DNA of 49,824 bases from Bacteroides neonati (GTDB lineage Bacteria; Bacteroidota; Bacteroidia; Bacteroidales; Bacteroidaceae). The number at the start of each line of letters is the position of its first letter. Position 1 is the stretch's first letter. The DNA lies in assembly GCF_000499785.1 (NCBI RefSeq), contig NZ_HG726026.1, forward strand, positions 211,293-261,116. Reading direction: 5' to 3'. Under the pieces are notes generated by a model. The model searched no databases. It was not told the origin of the DNA and saw only the letters and a list, made by a program, of their open reading frames with translations. The position numbers and the translations under genes are program-made. Positions 25,564 to 33,531 of this stretch are shown in pieces.

Positions 25564-25586
25564 GGCTACTGTATAGTGCAGTAGCC
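25564..25586. terminator. Hairpin at the integrase 3' end
   Basis: GGCTACTG and CAGTAGCC form an 8-bp stem with a 7-nt loop, 8 bp beyond the integrase stop. The T-run (TTCTTTT) is on the plus strand, so on the integrase strand it is a weaker terminator or 3'-end stabiliser. Confidence 0.6.
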
Positions 25587-25594
25587 TTCTTTTG

Positions 25595-26737
25595 TTAAAT
25601 TATCTTTGACAGCGTTTCCACATGCCTTTCAACGGTTGTTTTCAATATTTTCGCATAGATTTGCGTTGTCTTTATATCTTTATGCCCCAACATCCTGCAA
25701 ACAGTTTCAATAGGAACATCATTAGCAAGCGTTACAGTGGTGGCAAATGTATGCCGGGCAATATGTGATGTAAGCGGTTTCTTCAACCCTAAGCGCAACT
25801 CTATTACATGTAGAAAATCATTATATTTCTGTATGCTTATCGTTGGAAGTCTTTCATTATACTTTAGCAAGATATCAAGTGCGGGTTTTAATACCGGCGT
25901 ATAAAATTTAGTTCCGGTCTTTAGCCGTTCACCATCTATGTAATACATACCGTTGCTCTGAACCACATCCTTATCGTATCGAAATAGGCATATATCAGAA
26001 TAGGAGAGGCCCGTGTAGCATCCAAACACAAAAACATCTCTAACGCGCGCTAATTTATCAGGAAGCTCTGCATCACGCAGTAGGTTTAATTCATATTGAT
26101 TTAATGGCTCACGCTCTTTGCTGGTGCCTCGTGAAACGTCAAAAACATCATAAGGGCTATAGTCGATATATCGTAACTTATGAGCTTCAAGAATGTACGG
26201 TTTAACCCTCTTGTGATACCCATGTATGGTTACTTGACATCTTTTTGGATCTTCTGCACGGAGAAAGTCATCGAATCGCTTGAGTGTTTCAGGTGTAAGG
26301 TCGGAAAATGTACGCATCTTGCCGAATCTTCTTACGGTTTCCCATGCCGCTATATGGGCGCGTCGCGTTGAATCACGAATCTGCCTTTTGCAAATACAGT
26401 CATACATAAAATCAATAAATGATGTCGGTTTCACGGCTCCTTCATATCGAGCATTAAATGATTGCATGCTTATAGGCTCCTTATCAACATCCATTGCAAT
26501 AAGTATACGCTCTACTTTCTTTTTAATCCCAAGTAAAGTATTGTTTAGCTGATCGGCATCGTTGTGTTTAACAACGATTGATTCATTCCATTGTTCCGGT
26601 AATATCTGAATACCGGTATTCACAAATTTCCTTTGTTGCCTGCTGAAGTAAATTTCAATTTCGACAGTAGCCGGCTTTACGTCTGTGGCTGTACGACGTC
26701 GGTCATATATATACCGAACTGATGGCATTGTACTCAT
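25595..26737 (-). CDS. int: Phage tyrosine recombinase (integrase)
   Basis: 380 residues: arm-binding N terminus, SAM-like core-binding domain (about 100-190) and catalytic domain. Catalytic signs are HIARHTFAT (H-x-x-R), a late MLGHKDIKTTQIY (His and the nucleophile Tyr). The first catalytic Arg region reads CYTGLSYSDI with Ser where TGLRYS is usual; this substitution is typical of Bacteroidetes integrases such as IntDOT. It lies next to the tRNA-Lys 3' end, its likely target. Transcribed towards the prophage interior. Confidence 0.92.
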   Translation of the reverse strand: MSTMPSVRYIYDRRRTATDVKPATVEIEIYFSRQQRKFVNTGIQILPEQWNESIVVKHNDADQLNNTLLGIKKKVERILIAMDVDKEPISMQSFNARYEGAVKPTSFIDFMYDCICKRQIRDSTRRAHIAAWETVRRFGKMRTFSDLTPETLKRFDDFLRAEDPKRCQVTIHGYHKRVKPYILEAHKLRYIDYSPYDVFDVSRGTSKEREPLNQYELNLLRDAELPDKLARVRDVFVFGCYTGLSYSDICLFRYDKDVVQSNGMYYIDGERLKTGTKFYTPVLKPALDILLKYNERLPTISIQKYNDFLHVIELRLGLKKPLTSHIARHTFATTVTLANDVPIETVCRMLGHKDIKTTQIYAKILKTTVERHVETLSKII

Positions 26738-26739
26738 TG

Positions 26740-26758
26740 TATCACATTTTTTGTGATA
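26740..26758. promoter_or_regulatory. Inverted repeat in the integrase promoter region
   Basis: TATCACA and TGTGATA, 7 bp each, 5-nt spacer, just upstream of the integrase start. Could be an operator for the integrase. Further right, GTGAT recurs three times near 26863-26884, which may be arm-type sites for the integrase. Confidence 0.4.
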
Positions 26759-26936
26759 TGTTCCGCAAAATGTATCGCAATACGTCTGATTGTGTCTACT
26801 TATATCGGTTCATATCGGGGTTATTGATTTGGTTCAAATCCCGCACAAAAAACTGATTATAAGAGTGATAGTGATAAGTGATTGATTCTAAATGAATAAG
26901 GGAAACCTTTTCAGATTCCCCTTATAGTAAAAAAAG

Positions 26937-26957
26937 TACACCCTCAGGGACTCGAAC
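26937..26957. other. Probable attR of prophage 1 at the tRNA-Lys 3' end
   Basis: The tRNA 3' end lies between intact host genes and the integrase, the usual layout for tRNA-targeting prophages. The core cannot be fixed because the other attachment site is outside the window. Confidence 0.5.
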
Positions 26958-27009
26958 CCTGGACCCATTGATTAAGAGTCAATTGCTCTACCAGCTGAGC
27001 TAAGAGTGC
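26937..27009 (-). tRNA. tRNA-Lys (anticodon CTT)
   Basis: 73 nt. The acceptor GCACTCT pairs with AGGGTGT (with G-U pairs), the T arm is CAGGG-TTCGAGT-CCCTG and the anticodon loop CTCTTAA (anticodon at 26974-26976, read on the minus strand) sits on a 5-bp ATTGA/TCAAT stem. CCA is not encoded. The 3' end faces the integrase, so the prophage probably integrated into the last bases of this gene and restored them. Confidence 0.95.
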
Positions 27010-27039
27010 ATAAGCATGACGCTTTCTTTATTTCGGGTG

Positions 27040-27070
27040 CAAAGGTACAATATTATTTCAGAACTACAAA
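27040..27070 (-). promoter_or_regulatory. Bacteroides-type promoter of tRNA-Lys
   Basis: On the minus strand TTTG (27067-27070), 19 nt, then TACCTTTG (27040-27047), an exact match to TTTG-N19-TAnnTTTG. It predicts a start near 27034, about 25 nt before the tRNA. Confidence 0.85.
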
Positions 27071-27121
27071 TCATACGACTCTTTTTTTCTAAAAATATTG
27101 TAGATTTATTCAACTAGCATT

Positions 27122-27574
27122 TTACATTCTCAATAAATCATTGTAAACCAACACGCCACCCAAATATCCGGTTACTCCTACGGCAATAGCTCCAAGAAGA
27201 TAAAAAATAAAGCCAATACGACGCAACGACAAAGCATGTGTTTTCCAGATATACCTCATCAAATAGAATGAGGTAGCGATGCACAACATGGTAACTGTTA
27301 CTCCTGCCATTGTGCTATGAATATTTTTAGCTTGGGCTAGTTCAGCAATTGTAAAATGAGGAGTAAAATAGCTTCCAGCCGTAGCCGCTAAAATAGCCGC
27401 TATAGTGGCGAAATAAAGAATTATTTCACCGCAAGCAGAAGAACATTTTCTATACAGTGAAATTGATTCTAAAAGACATCCCAGTAAAGCTAAAGCAATA
27501 GGGAAATGTACCAACATCGGATGAATATGAGCTGTATCAAACATAATATAAGGAGTTTTAAATTGAATCTCCAT
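27122..27574 (-). CDS. Small DUF2231-like membrane protein
   Basis: 150 residues from 27574, or 140 from the ATG at 27544, which begins MFDTAHIHPMLVHFPIALAL, the typical DUF2231 start. Four predicted membrane helices follow. DUF2231 proteins are inner-membrane proteins of unknown function, sometimes near redox genes. It begins 27 bp after the antiporter gene and is probably co-transcribed with it. Confidence 0.75.
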   Translation of the reverse strand: MEIQFKTPYIMFDTAHIHPMLVHFPIALALLGCLLESISLYRKCSSACGEIILYFATIAAILAATAGSYFTPHFTIAELAQAKNIHSTMAGVTVTMLCIATSFYLMRYIWKTHALSLRRIGFIFYLLGAIAVGVTGYLGGVLVYNDLLRM

Positions 27575-27600
27575 ACAAACACTTGATAAAGGCAGATTGT

Positions 27601-28566
27601 TTAATTTTTCTTGATGGTATAACTAGTTATACCCAACAAGTCATAAGCTTGCAATAGGGCTTCATCGTCATCCGAAATAATCAATAACTTATCATTTTCT
27701 TTTAGTTCTGTATGTCCTTTGGGAATAAAGTAACGCTCTTTCCGTTTTATCATTACGGCGAGTGTGTGGTCGGGAAGGCTTAGCTCCATTAATTTATTAC
27801 CATGTACCAATACCTCGGGGGTAATATCAATCTCACTCACTGCACTTTTTATCTCGTCAGGAAGTTCAATGGCTATTTCATTTTTCCGCTCCGGCTCATC
27901 AATCTGATCGAGCCATTTAGCAACCTGCGTTACGGTGGTTCCTTGAATCAGAAGAGAAAGAATTGTAATAAAGAAAACAACATTAAAAATTATTCCAGCA
28001 TGGTCAATACCTGCGATCAAGGGGTAAGTGGCAAAAATAATAGGCACTGCACCTCGTAATCCAACCCACGAAATATAAAGTTTTCCTTTGAAAGTAAATT
28101 TTTTGAATGGTAGCAAACAAAGAAATACACTGACCGGACGTGCCACGATAATCATAAAAAAACCAACCAATAATCCAATCGGAGCAATAGGTAACAACTC
28201 GTGTGGGTTTACCAATAACCCCAAAGTGATAAACATCACAATTTGCCACAGCCAAGCAAATCCATCAAAGAAAGTGCTTATATTTTTCTTATGAACAATC
28301 TCCGCATTACCAACCAGAAGACCGGCAATATAAACTGCCAAATATCCATTTCCCTGACACAGGGTAGTGATCGAGAAAGTAAAGAATGCGGTAGTCAGCA
28401 ACAAAATGGGGTATAATGAGTCGTTCGCTATATTGATGTGATTGATTAAATAAATTGCCAGTTTACCTAACAGATACCCTGCCAAAGCACCTACAATCAA
28501 TTGAATAGCTAATGTGAAAATAGCCTCTTTCACATCCATACCTCCCATTTGAATATAGGCAATGAT
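27601..28566 (-). pseudogene. K+/H+ antiporter, C-terminal fragment (split by IS)
   Basis: About 322 codons up to the stop at 27601, continuing the frame of the fragment at 30161-30712. It contains the second half of the CPA-type membrane domain (GLRGAVPIIFATYPLIAG) and a C-terminal regulatory RCK_C/TrkA_C-type domain (HTLAVMIKRKERYFIP, then KENDKLLIISDDDE). Joining both parts at the 5-bp duplication gives one frame of about 505 residues. The internal ATG at 28548 could start a truncated protein that lacks half of the membrane domain, so transport is unlikely. Confidence 0.85.
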
Positions 28567-28571
28567 TAATA
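28567..28571. repeat. Target site duplication, left (TAATA)
   Basis: TAATA directly before the left inverted repeat, repeated at 30161-30165. Removing the IS and one copy restores the antiporter reading frame. Confidence 0.85.
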
Positions 28572-28620
28572 ACTCAAGTTTCGGATTTAGGCTGACATCC
28601 TAATTCTAGACATAAAAAAA

Positions 28621-28697
28621 GCTTTGAGACTTTCCGTAAATCTCGGAAATTTAGTAAATTAGCAGTGACCAAACAACTAATTAACCATTCTCAAAGC
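28621..28697 (+). promoter_or_regulatory. IS leader fold-back before the transposase start
   Basis: GCTTTGAGA (28621-28629) pairs perfectly with TCTCAAAGC (28689-28697), whose last base is 1 bp before the ATG. A nested TTTCCG/CGGAAA hairpin lies inside. In IS10 and IS50, similar fold-backs hide the start region in read-through mRNA; the same is inferred here. Confidence 0.5.
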
Positions 28698-28698
28698 C

Positions 28699-30138
28699 AT
28701 GAGCAAAATTACTAAAATTCCGTCAGAAATCCGCAATATTTTGAGTGAAAAACGCCGTTGCTCTGTGATGGACTCATTTTCAGGACTGTTAGAGTCTCTT
28801 CATCTTGACAGCCGTTGTCTTGGAGGGAACAAACGTGAAAACTGTCAGTTGACCAATCTTCAGCTGTTTCAGATTCTTGTCCTGATGCCGTTTTTCGCCA
28901 TAAAAGGTTTTTCCCATTATCCTGATTCGGCTTTAAGTCGAATGTTCGGCGGCAAGAAGGATGTCTTGTATTCGTTTATGTCACATGATAATATCAACTG
29001 GCGCAATCTGATATACCGCATTGTTGTCAAGCTGATAGCCAAAGTGACTAACCGTCAGGATTTCAAGAAGAGTCATCTTCCTGTAGTACTCATCGCTGAT
29101 GACTCTGACTTGCCTAAAACCGGAATGCGTATGGAGTCTATCGGCAAGATATTCTCACATGTTCATCAGAAATGTATTCTTGGGTATAAAGCGCTTATGC
29201 TGTGCTGGAGTGACGGGCGCACCCAGTTTATGCTTGACTCATCTCTGCATGGAGAGAAAGGCAAGGTAGAGGGTAAGGAACAGGGGTTAAGCGCAAAGCA
29301 ACGACAGAACCGTTATAATAGGAAACGAGATGAGAACTCCCATGTGGCCAAACGTAAAGAGGAATATTTCATGAGTAAGGGAAAGAAACTCATTGAAATG
29401 GTCAGACGCGCCATCAAAGCAAAGATTCCTTTTGAATATCTGCTTGTTGACAGTTGGTTCACTTGTTCCGGGCTTGTCGATTTCGTATACAACAGTCATA
29501 AGAAGTTTCACTTGTTAGGGATGGCAAAGATGGGTAATACCAAATATCTCACCAAAAAGTGGGGTGAACTGACGGCAAAAGCCATAATCAGTAAGCTGCT
29601 GGGCTCTAAATCTGTGATATACAGTAGACGGTACCGTTGCCACTATGCGTCGGTGGACGTGATGCTCGGTGGGCGCAAGGTGCGGCTGTTCTTCTGTCGC
29701 AGAGGAAAGAGAGAGGGATGGAAAATATTGCTGACAACCAATGTAAAACTTGATTTCTTGCGGGCATATGAAATCTATGCAATGCGTTGGGCTATTGAGG
29801 TTTTCTTTGCCGATAGCAAGCGATTGCTTAATCTTGCAGGATGCTCGGCAAGAGACTTTTCCTCGCAGATAGCGCACGTATCACTGGTTATGATACGCTA
29901 CAATTTGCTTGCCTCGGTAAAAAGGAGTCTGGACTACGAAACAATCGGTGGGTTGTTCAACGATATTTTTGCCGGAGTACACGAACTGACTGTTATGGAG
30001 AAGATATGGGCAATCATATTAGAAGTAGTGGCAGTCGTGGCTGAACTCACAGGGGCTGATGAAGAGCAACTGATGATACAGATCATAGAAAATGACAGAC
30101 GACTTGCAGCACTCCGAGCGTACGCTCAAACGGCTTGA
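28699..30138 (+). CDS. IS4-superfamily DDE transposase
   Basis: 479 residues. The three acidic residues are in LIADDSDLPKTG (D134/135), LLVDSWFTCSG (D251) and YAMRWAIEVFFADSK (E367). The last segment fits the Y-(2)-R-(3)-E-(6)-K signature exactly (Y360, R363, E367, K374). It cuts and joins the IS ends. No stop or frameshift interrupts it, so it is probably active. Confidence 0.95.
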   Translation: MSKITKIPSEIRNILSEKRRCSVMDSFSGLLESLHLDSRCLGGNKRENCQLTNLQLFQILVLMPFFAIKGFSHYPDSALSRMFGGKKDVLYSFMSHDNINWRNLIYRIVVKLIAKVTNRQDFKKSHLPVVLIADDSDLPKTGMRMESIGKIFSHVHQKCILGYKALMLCWSDGRTQFMLDSSLHGEKGKVEGKEQGLSAKQRQNRYNRKRDENSHVAKRKEEYFMSKGKKLIEMVRRAIKAKIPFEYLLVDSWFTCSGLVDFVYNSHKKFHLLGMAKMGNTKYLTKKWGELTAKAIISKLLGSKSVIYSRRYRCHYASVDVMLGGRKVRLFFCRRGKREGWKILLTTNVKLDFLRAYEIYAMRWAIEVFFADSKRLLNLAGCSARDFSSQIAHVSLVMIRYNLLASVKRSLDYETIGGLFNDIFAGVHELTVMEKIWAIILEVVAVVAELTGADEEQLMIQIIENDRRLAALRAYAQTA

Positions 30139-30160
30139 TTTCTAAATCCGAAACTTGAGT

Positions 30161-30165
30161 TAATA
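30161..30165. repeat. Target site duplication, right (TAATA)
   Basis: Second TAATA copy directly after the right inverted repeat of the IS. Confidence 0.85.
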
Positions 30166-30712
30166 ATGTAAGCATATACGCCATGGGGTCATTGCTACCG
30201 CTTTCCAATTCAAGGGTAGGGCGTAAACGTTGTTTTAAGTAAACCCCTTTACTTCGAAGAATAGAAAATACCGAAGCCGAATCGGTCGAAGACATAACAG
30301 CTGCCAACAACATGGATTCGGGGAGATCGAGTACCTCACGGTGCATGATAAATAACGATAGATAATAAATAAAGCCACCCGTGATAAATGTAGTAGCTAA
30401 TACACCGACTGTAGCTAACATTACTCCCTGAACTGCGATCGGCTTCACCTCACTCATCTTTGTATCCATACCACCTGAAAATAAGATAATACTCAATGCA
30501 AGCATACCGATGAACTGAGCTGTATCCGGATTACTAAATTGAATACCAAGTCCGTCACTGCCAAACAACATGCCAACTCCTAAAAAAAGCAATAAAGCCG
30601 GAAGGCCAAAACGATAACCGGCCTTGCCTGCAAAAACACTGAAGAAGAGAATGGCAGAGCCAATTAGCAGAATACCTTCCGCACTATGTAAAATTTCTAA
30701 GTCATGAAACAT
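30161..30712 (-). pseudogene. K+/H+ antiporter, N-terminal fragment (split by IS)
   Basis: 184 codons from the ATG at 30712 to the insertion point, then about 25 IS-derived codons to a stop at 30083. Predicted membrane helices include GILLIGSAILFFSVFAG and FIGMLALSIILFSGGMD, followed by VMSSTDSASVFSIL and LELESGSNDPMAYML, the ion-site region of CPA-type antiporters. It ends inside a helix, so the product is probably dead. Likely role before insertion: K+ or Na+/H+ exchange at the inner membrane. Confidence 0.85.
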
Positions 30713-31261
30713 GGGCTATAGAATTATGAATGAATAAAGTTAAAATCTAGTTTCCACAAAGATAATCAATGAAGTAAAAAGAAACTGTATAGAAATCGAT
30801 ATTTTTTCATTCGAAGGCTTATTCTATTGATTTAATCTATGAGTTGCTTTAATAAAAGAGGTGAGTGAAATTATAGACTACTATGTTACAATAAAAAAGG
30901 AGATCTGCCTGTTTTGACACATCTCCTTAACTTAAATATTGAAATAAAAAAAGTATATGTAAATTATAGATTTACCTTGTTTACTATCAATAGCTGTTGT
31001 TCATTTTTTAGTATTATGGATATATATTCGCACTAAAGATACTTATTAATACAATAATCTTCAACTGTAGAGGATATAATTTACGTAAATTATTTATCGC
31101 AATTAATTCAATGAAAGATCGTCCATTTAGCCTATAATAAATGGTAGTGAATTTACAAATTATCTCTATTGGTCACATTGTTGTTCCAATAGACGGCACT
31201 TTCATCCGAAGTAACCAATACCTCCATCTGTTAAGCCGTATGCTAATATTCTATAGTCCTG
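30713..31261. other. 549-bp non-coding gap
   Basis: AT-rich. It holds a minus-strand terminator (30897-30928), a 14-bp perfect palindrome AATTTACGTAAATT (31078-31091), and an inverted repeat CTATTGG/CCAATAG (31166-31192). No gene seen. Confidence 0.6.
30897..30928 (-). terminator. Terminator facing the NO-reductase operon
   Basis: AAGGAGAT and ATCTCCTT pair with a 16-nt loop; on the minus strand six T residues follow the stem. It would end transcripts from the NO reductase operon, leaving a 3' UTR of about 330 nt. Confidence 0.65.
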
Positions 31262-33502
31262 TCACTCTTTATATTTCGTCAGTGTGAGTTTGAAGATAAA
31301 GAAGAACAATGCCAAACCGCCAAGACTGAAGATCGTATCACCAATCGACCGTAGCCACTTCAGCGTAGTTACTGTCGGCTGGTAGAGAAAATCAGCAGAG
31401 CGAGCGTGCCACATGCCATGATCAATGCTAGCTACTGTTTGCATAATACCAATAGGTAGGAGACTGAGCAGTAGCATCAACAGTAAACCGATATTGAAAG
31501 CCCAAAAACTGAAACCAAGCAAACGGTCGTTCCACTGCGCCTTACGATACATTAGGCGGAGGACAAATAGGATAAGGGCGATGCCTAGCATACCATAAAC
31601 ACCAAACATAGCAGCATGACCATGAAGTGGTGTCGTATTAAGGCCTTGCATGTAGTATAGAGCAATGGGTGGATTGATAAGGAAGCCGAAAACTCCAGCA
31701 CCCAGAAAGTTCCAGAAGGCTACGGAAAGTAGGAAATAAATTGGCCATTTATAGTCGTGTAGCCACGGTGTAGATTTACTCATCCGATAATTCTGCCAAG
31801 CCTCGAAACCGATCAATATGAGTGGAATGATCTCAAGTGCACTGAACGTGGCACCTAATGCCATCACTGCTGTTGGTGTTCCAGTAAAGTAAAGGTGGTG
31901 GAATGTACCCAGAATACCTCCACCTAGAAAAATAGAGGTAGCGAAGAGCACATTGTTTGTAGCCGACTTGATATGTAATAGCCCCATACGCGTAAAGAGA
32001 AAGGCAGTAACTACCGTAGCAAATACTTCAAAAAAGCCTTCTACCCAGAGATGTACCACCCACCAACGCCAGTATTCGGCAATGGCCAGATTCGTAGTAC
32101 GTCCCCACATTAGCCCGGCAGCATAGAACAGAGCAATAGCAGCGCAAGAGATGAGGAACATAATCAATAGGCCCTTCTCTTGAGTTCCCTTCTTAATGAC
32201 TGGCAAGATAGGGCGCACCATCAATGCCAGCCACAACACCAGCCCAACAAAGAGTAGAATCTGCCAGAAACGTCCCAAATCGACATATTCGTAGCCTTGA
32301 TGGCCAAACCAGAAATTATTGATCAATTCAAGTTTCTGCATCACACCAAACCATTGACCAGCCAATGAACCTGCGACCACAATGAGCAAAGCGATGAAAA
32401 GAACGTTAACCCCAAGTAATTGGAACTTCGGATCTCGTCCTGTTAATGAAGGAGCTATATATAGCCCCGTGGCAAGCCATGCCGTAGCTATCCAAAAGAT
32501 AGCAAGTTGTACGTGCCAGGTACGGGTAATGGAGTAAGGCAAAATACTGTCTAACGGGATGCCGAAGAAGCCTCCACCTTCCACGCCATAGTGGGCGGTA
32601 ATAACACCTAGCCCGATTTGCACGAGAATGAGCAGACTGACAATCCAGAAATACTTTTTTACAGCACGCATAGAAGGCGTTACGCCCAAACTACGTAGTG
32701 GATCGTCTGTTGGGCTCAGCAATTTTTCTTTGCCTACGGTGCGTACATGCACATAGACGAGGATTCCTACACCGAGGAGTAACAATATAACACTTACCAT
32801 CGTCCAAAGAAGAAGATCACTGGTAGGTGTATTACCGATAAGCGACTCATTGGGCCAGTTATGCGTATAAGTGATATCTTTTCCAGGACGTTCGGTGGAA
32901 CAAGCCCACGAAGCCCAAAAGAAAAACTGTACCATCTTATCCATTCTCTCAACTGTTTGCACGCTACCAACAGGAATAGCATACTTCTCGCGCAAGTCTG
33001 CCAGTGAGGGACTATCCATAAAAAGGGCAGTATAGTACTCCTTATTATGTTCGAAAGCGTACACGCGGTCAGCCTGAATGGTTAATGTACCTGTCTGAGG
33101 ATCGTAAGTGTTAGGACGAATAAATTCCTGCAAACGAACCTGAAGCGAAGCCTGTTCAGTGGAAGTAAGTTGCTCGTAAGACTTGTTGTAGATTTCATCT
33201 GCCCACTTGTCAAGTAAAAAGAGAGCTTCGCGGTGCAGATAGTCAGCTGTCCAGTCAGGAGCCACATAAGCACCATGCCCCCAGACAGTTCCCACCTCTT
33301 GTCCGCCGATGCTCTGCCACACATTCTGCCCGTCAGTAATATCAGTAGATGTGAACAGTGTGTTGCCGACTTCGTCCACCACCCGTTCAGGAATGGGTGG
33401 AGCTTGTTGATAAATTTCTTTCCCGTAATAGATCAATACGGAAAATGAAGCAACGATTACAAGAATTAACGCAATCCATAGTTTTCTCTGTTTCATAAGC
33501 AT
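31262..33502 (-). CDS. norB: Quinol-dependent nitric oxide reductase (qNOR), single subunit
   Basis: 746 residues, the qNOR length. After one N-terminal helix comes the cytochrome-c-like periplasmic domain without haem motif (NVWQSIGGQEVGTVWGHGAY), then about 12 membrane helices with haem-copper-type His residues in WWVVHLWVEGFFEVF, GTFHHLYFTGTP and HGHAAMFGVYGM. It reduces NO to N2O with electrons from quinol in the inner membrane. It is the second gene of an operon with the PepSY gene (29 bp gap). The N-terminal extension distinguishes it from cNOR. Confidence 0.93.
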   Translation of the reverse strand: MLMKQRKLWIALILVIVASFSVLIYYGKEIYQQAPPIPERVVDEVGNTLFTSTDITDGQNVWQSIGGQEVGTVWGHGAYVAPDWTADYLHREALFLLDKWADEIYNKSYEQLTSTEQASLQVRLQEFIRPNTYDPQTGTLTIQADRVYAFEHNKEYYTALFMDSPSLADLREKYAIPVGSVQTVERMDKMVQFFFWASWACSTERPGKDITYTHNWPNESLIGNTPTSDLLLWTMVSVILLLLGVGILVYVHVRTVGKEKLLSPTDDPLRSLGVTPSMRAVKKYFWIVSLLILVQIGLGVITAHYGVEGGGFFGIPLDSILPYSITRTWHVQLAIFWIATAWLATGLYIAPSLTGRDPKFQLLGVNVLFIALLIVVAGSLAGQWFGVMQKLELINNFWFGHQGYEYVDLGRFWQILLFVGLVLWLALMVRPILPVIKKGTQEKGLLIMFLISCAAIALFYAAGLMWGRTTNLAIAEYWRWWVVHLWVEGFFEVFATVVTAFLFTRMGLLHIKSATNNVLFATSIFLGGGILGTFHHLYFTGTPTAVMALGATFSALEIIPLILIGFEAWQNYRMSKSTPWLHDYKWPIYFLLSVAFWNFLGAGVFGFLINPPIALYYMQGLNTTPLHGHAAMFGVYGMLGIALILFVLRLMYRKAQWNDRLLGFSFWAFNIGLLLMLLLSLLPIGIMQTVASIDHGMWHARSADFLYQPTVTTLKWLRSIGDTIFSLGGLALFFFIFKLTLTKYKE

Positions 33503-33531
33503 GAGATAATTTAAAGTGAGTAATAGAGTTA

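Larger units (their letters stand above)
25301..25594. other. Non-coding gap between terminator and integrase
   Basis: Holds an outer inverted repeat ACAATTTT (25405-25412) / AAAATTGT (25445-25452) enclosing a GC-rich hairpin (25413-25437), the second copy of the 38-bp KilA-N sequence, and a hairpin next to the integrase stop. No credible gene. Confidence 0.65.
28572..30160 (+). mobile_element. IS4/IS1380-type insertion sequence, 1589 bp, complete
   Basis: Perfect 19-bp terminal inverted repeats: ACTCAAGTTTCGGATTTAG at 28572-28590 and its complement at 30142-30160. 5-bp duplications flank them (a 7-bp TTAATAA reading is also possible). One transposase gene with intact catalytic residues fills the element. 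It splits a host antiporter gene and looks recent, because ends, duplications and gene are all intact. Confidence 0.95.

Noticed and set aside
30083..30160. The last 25 codons of the N-terminal antiporter frame as natural protein sequence
   Set aside because: They read through the IS end; the true frame continues at 28566.
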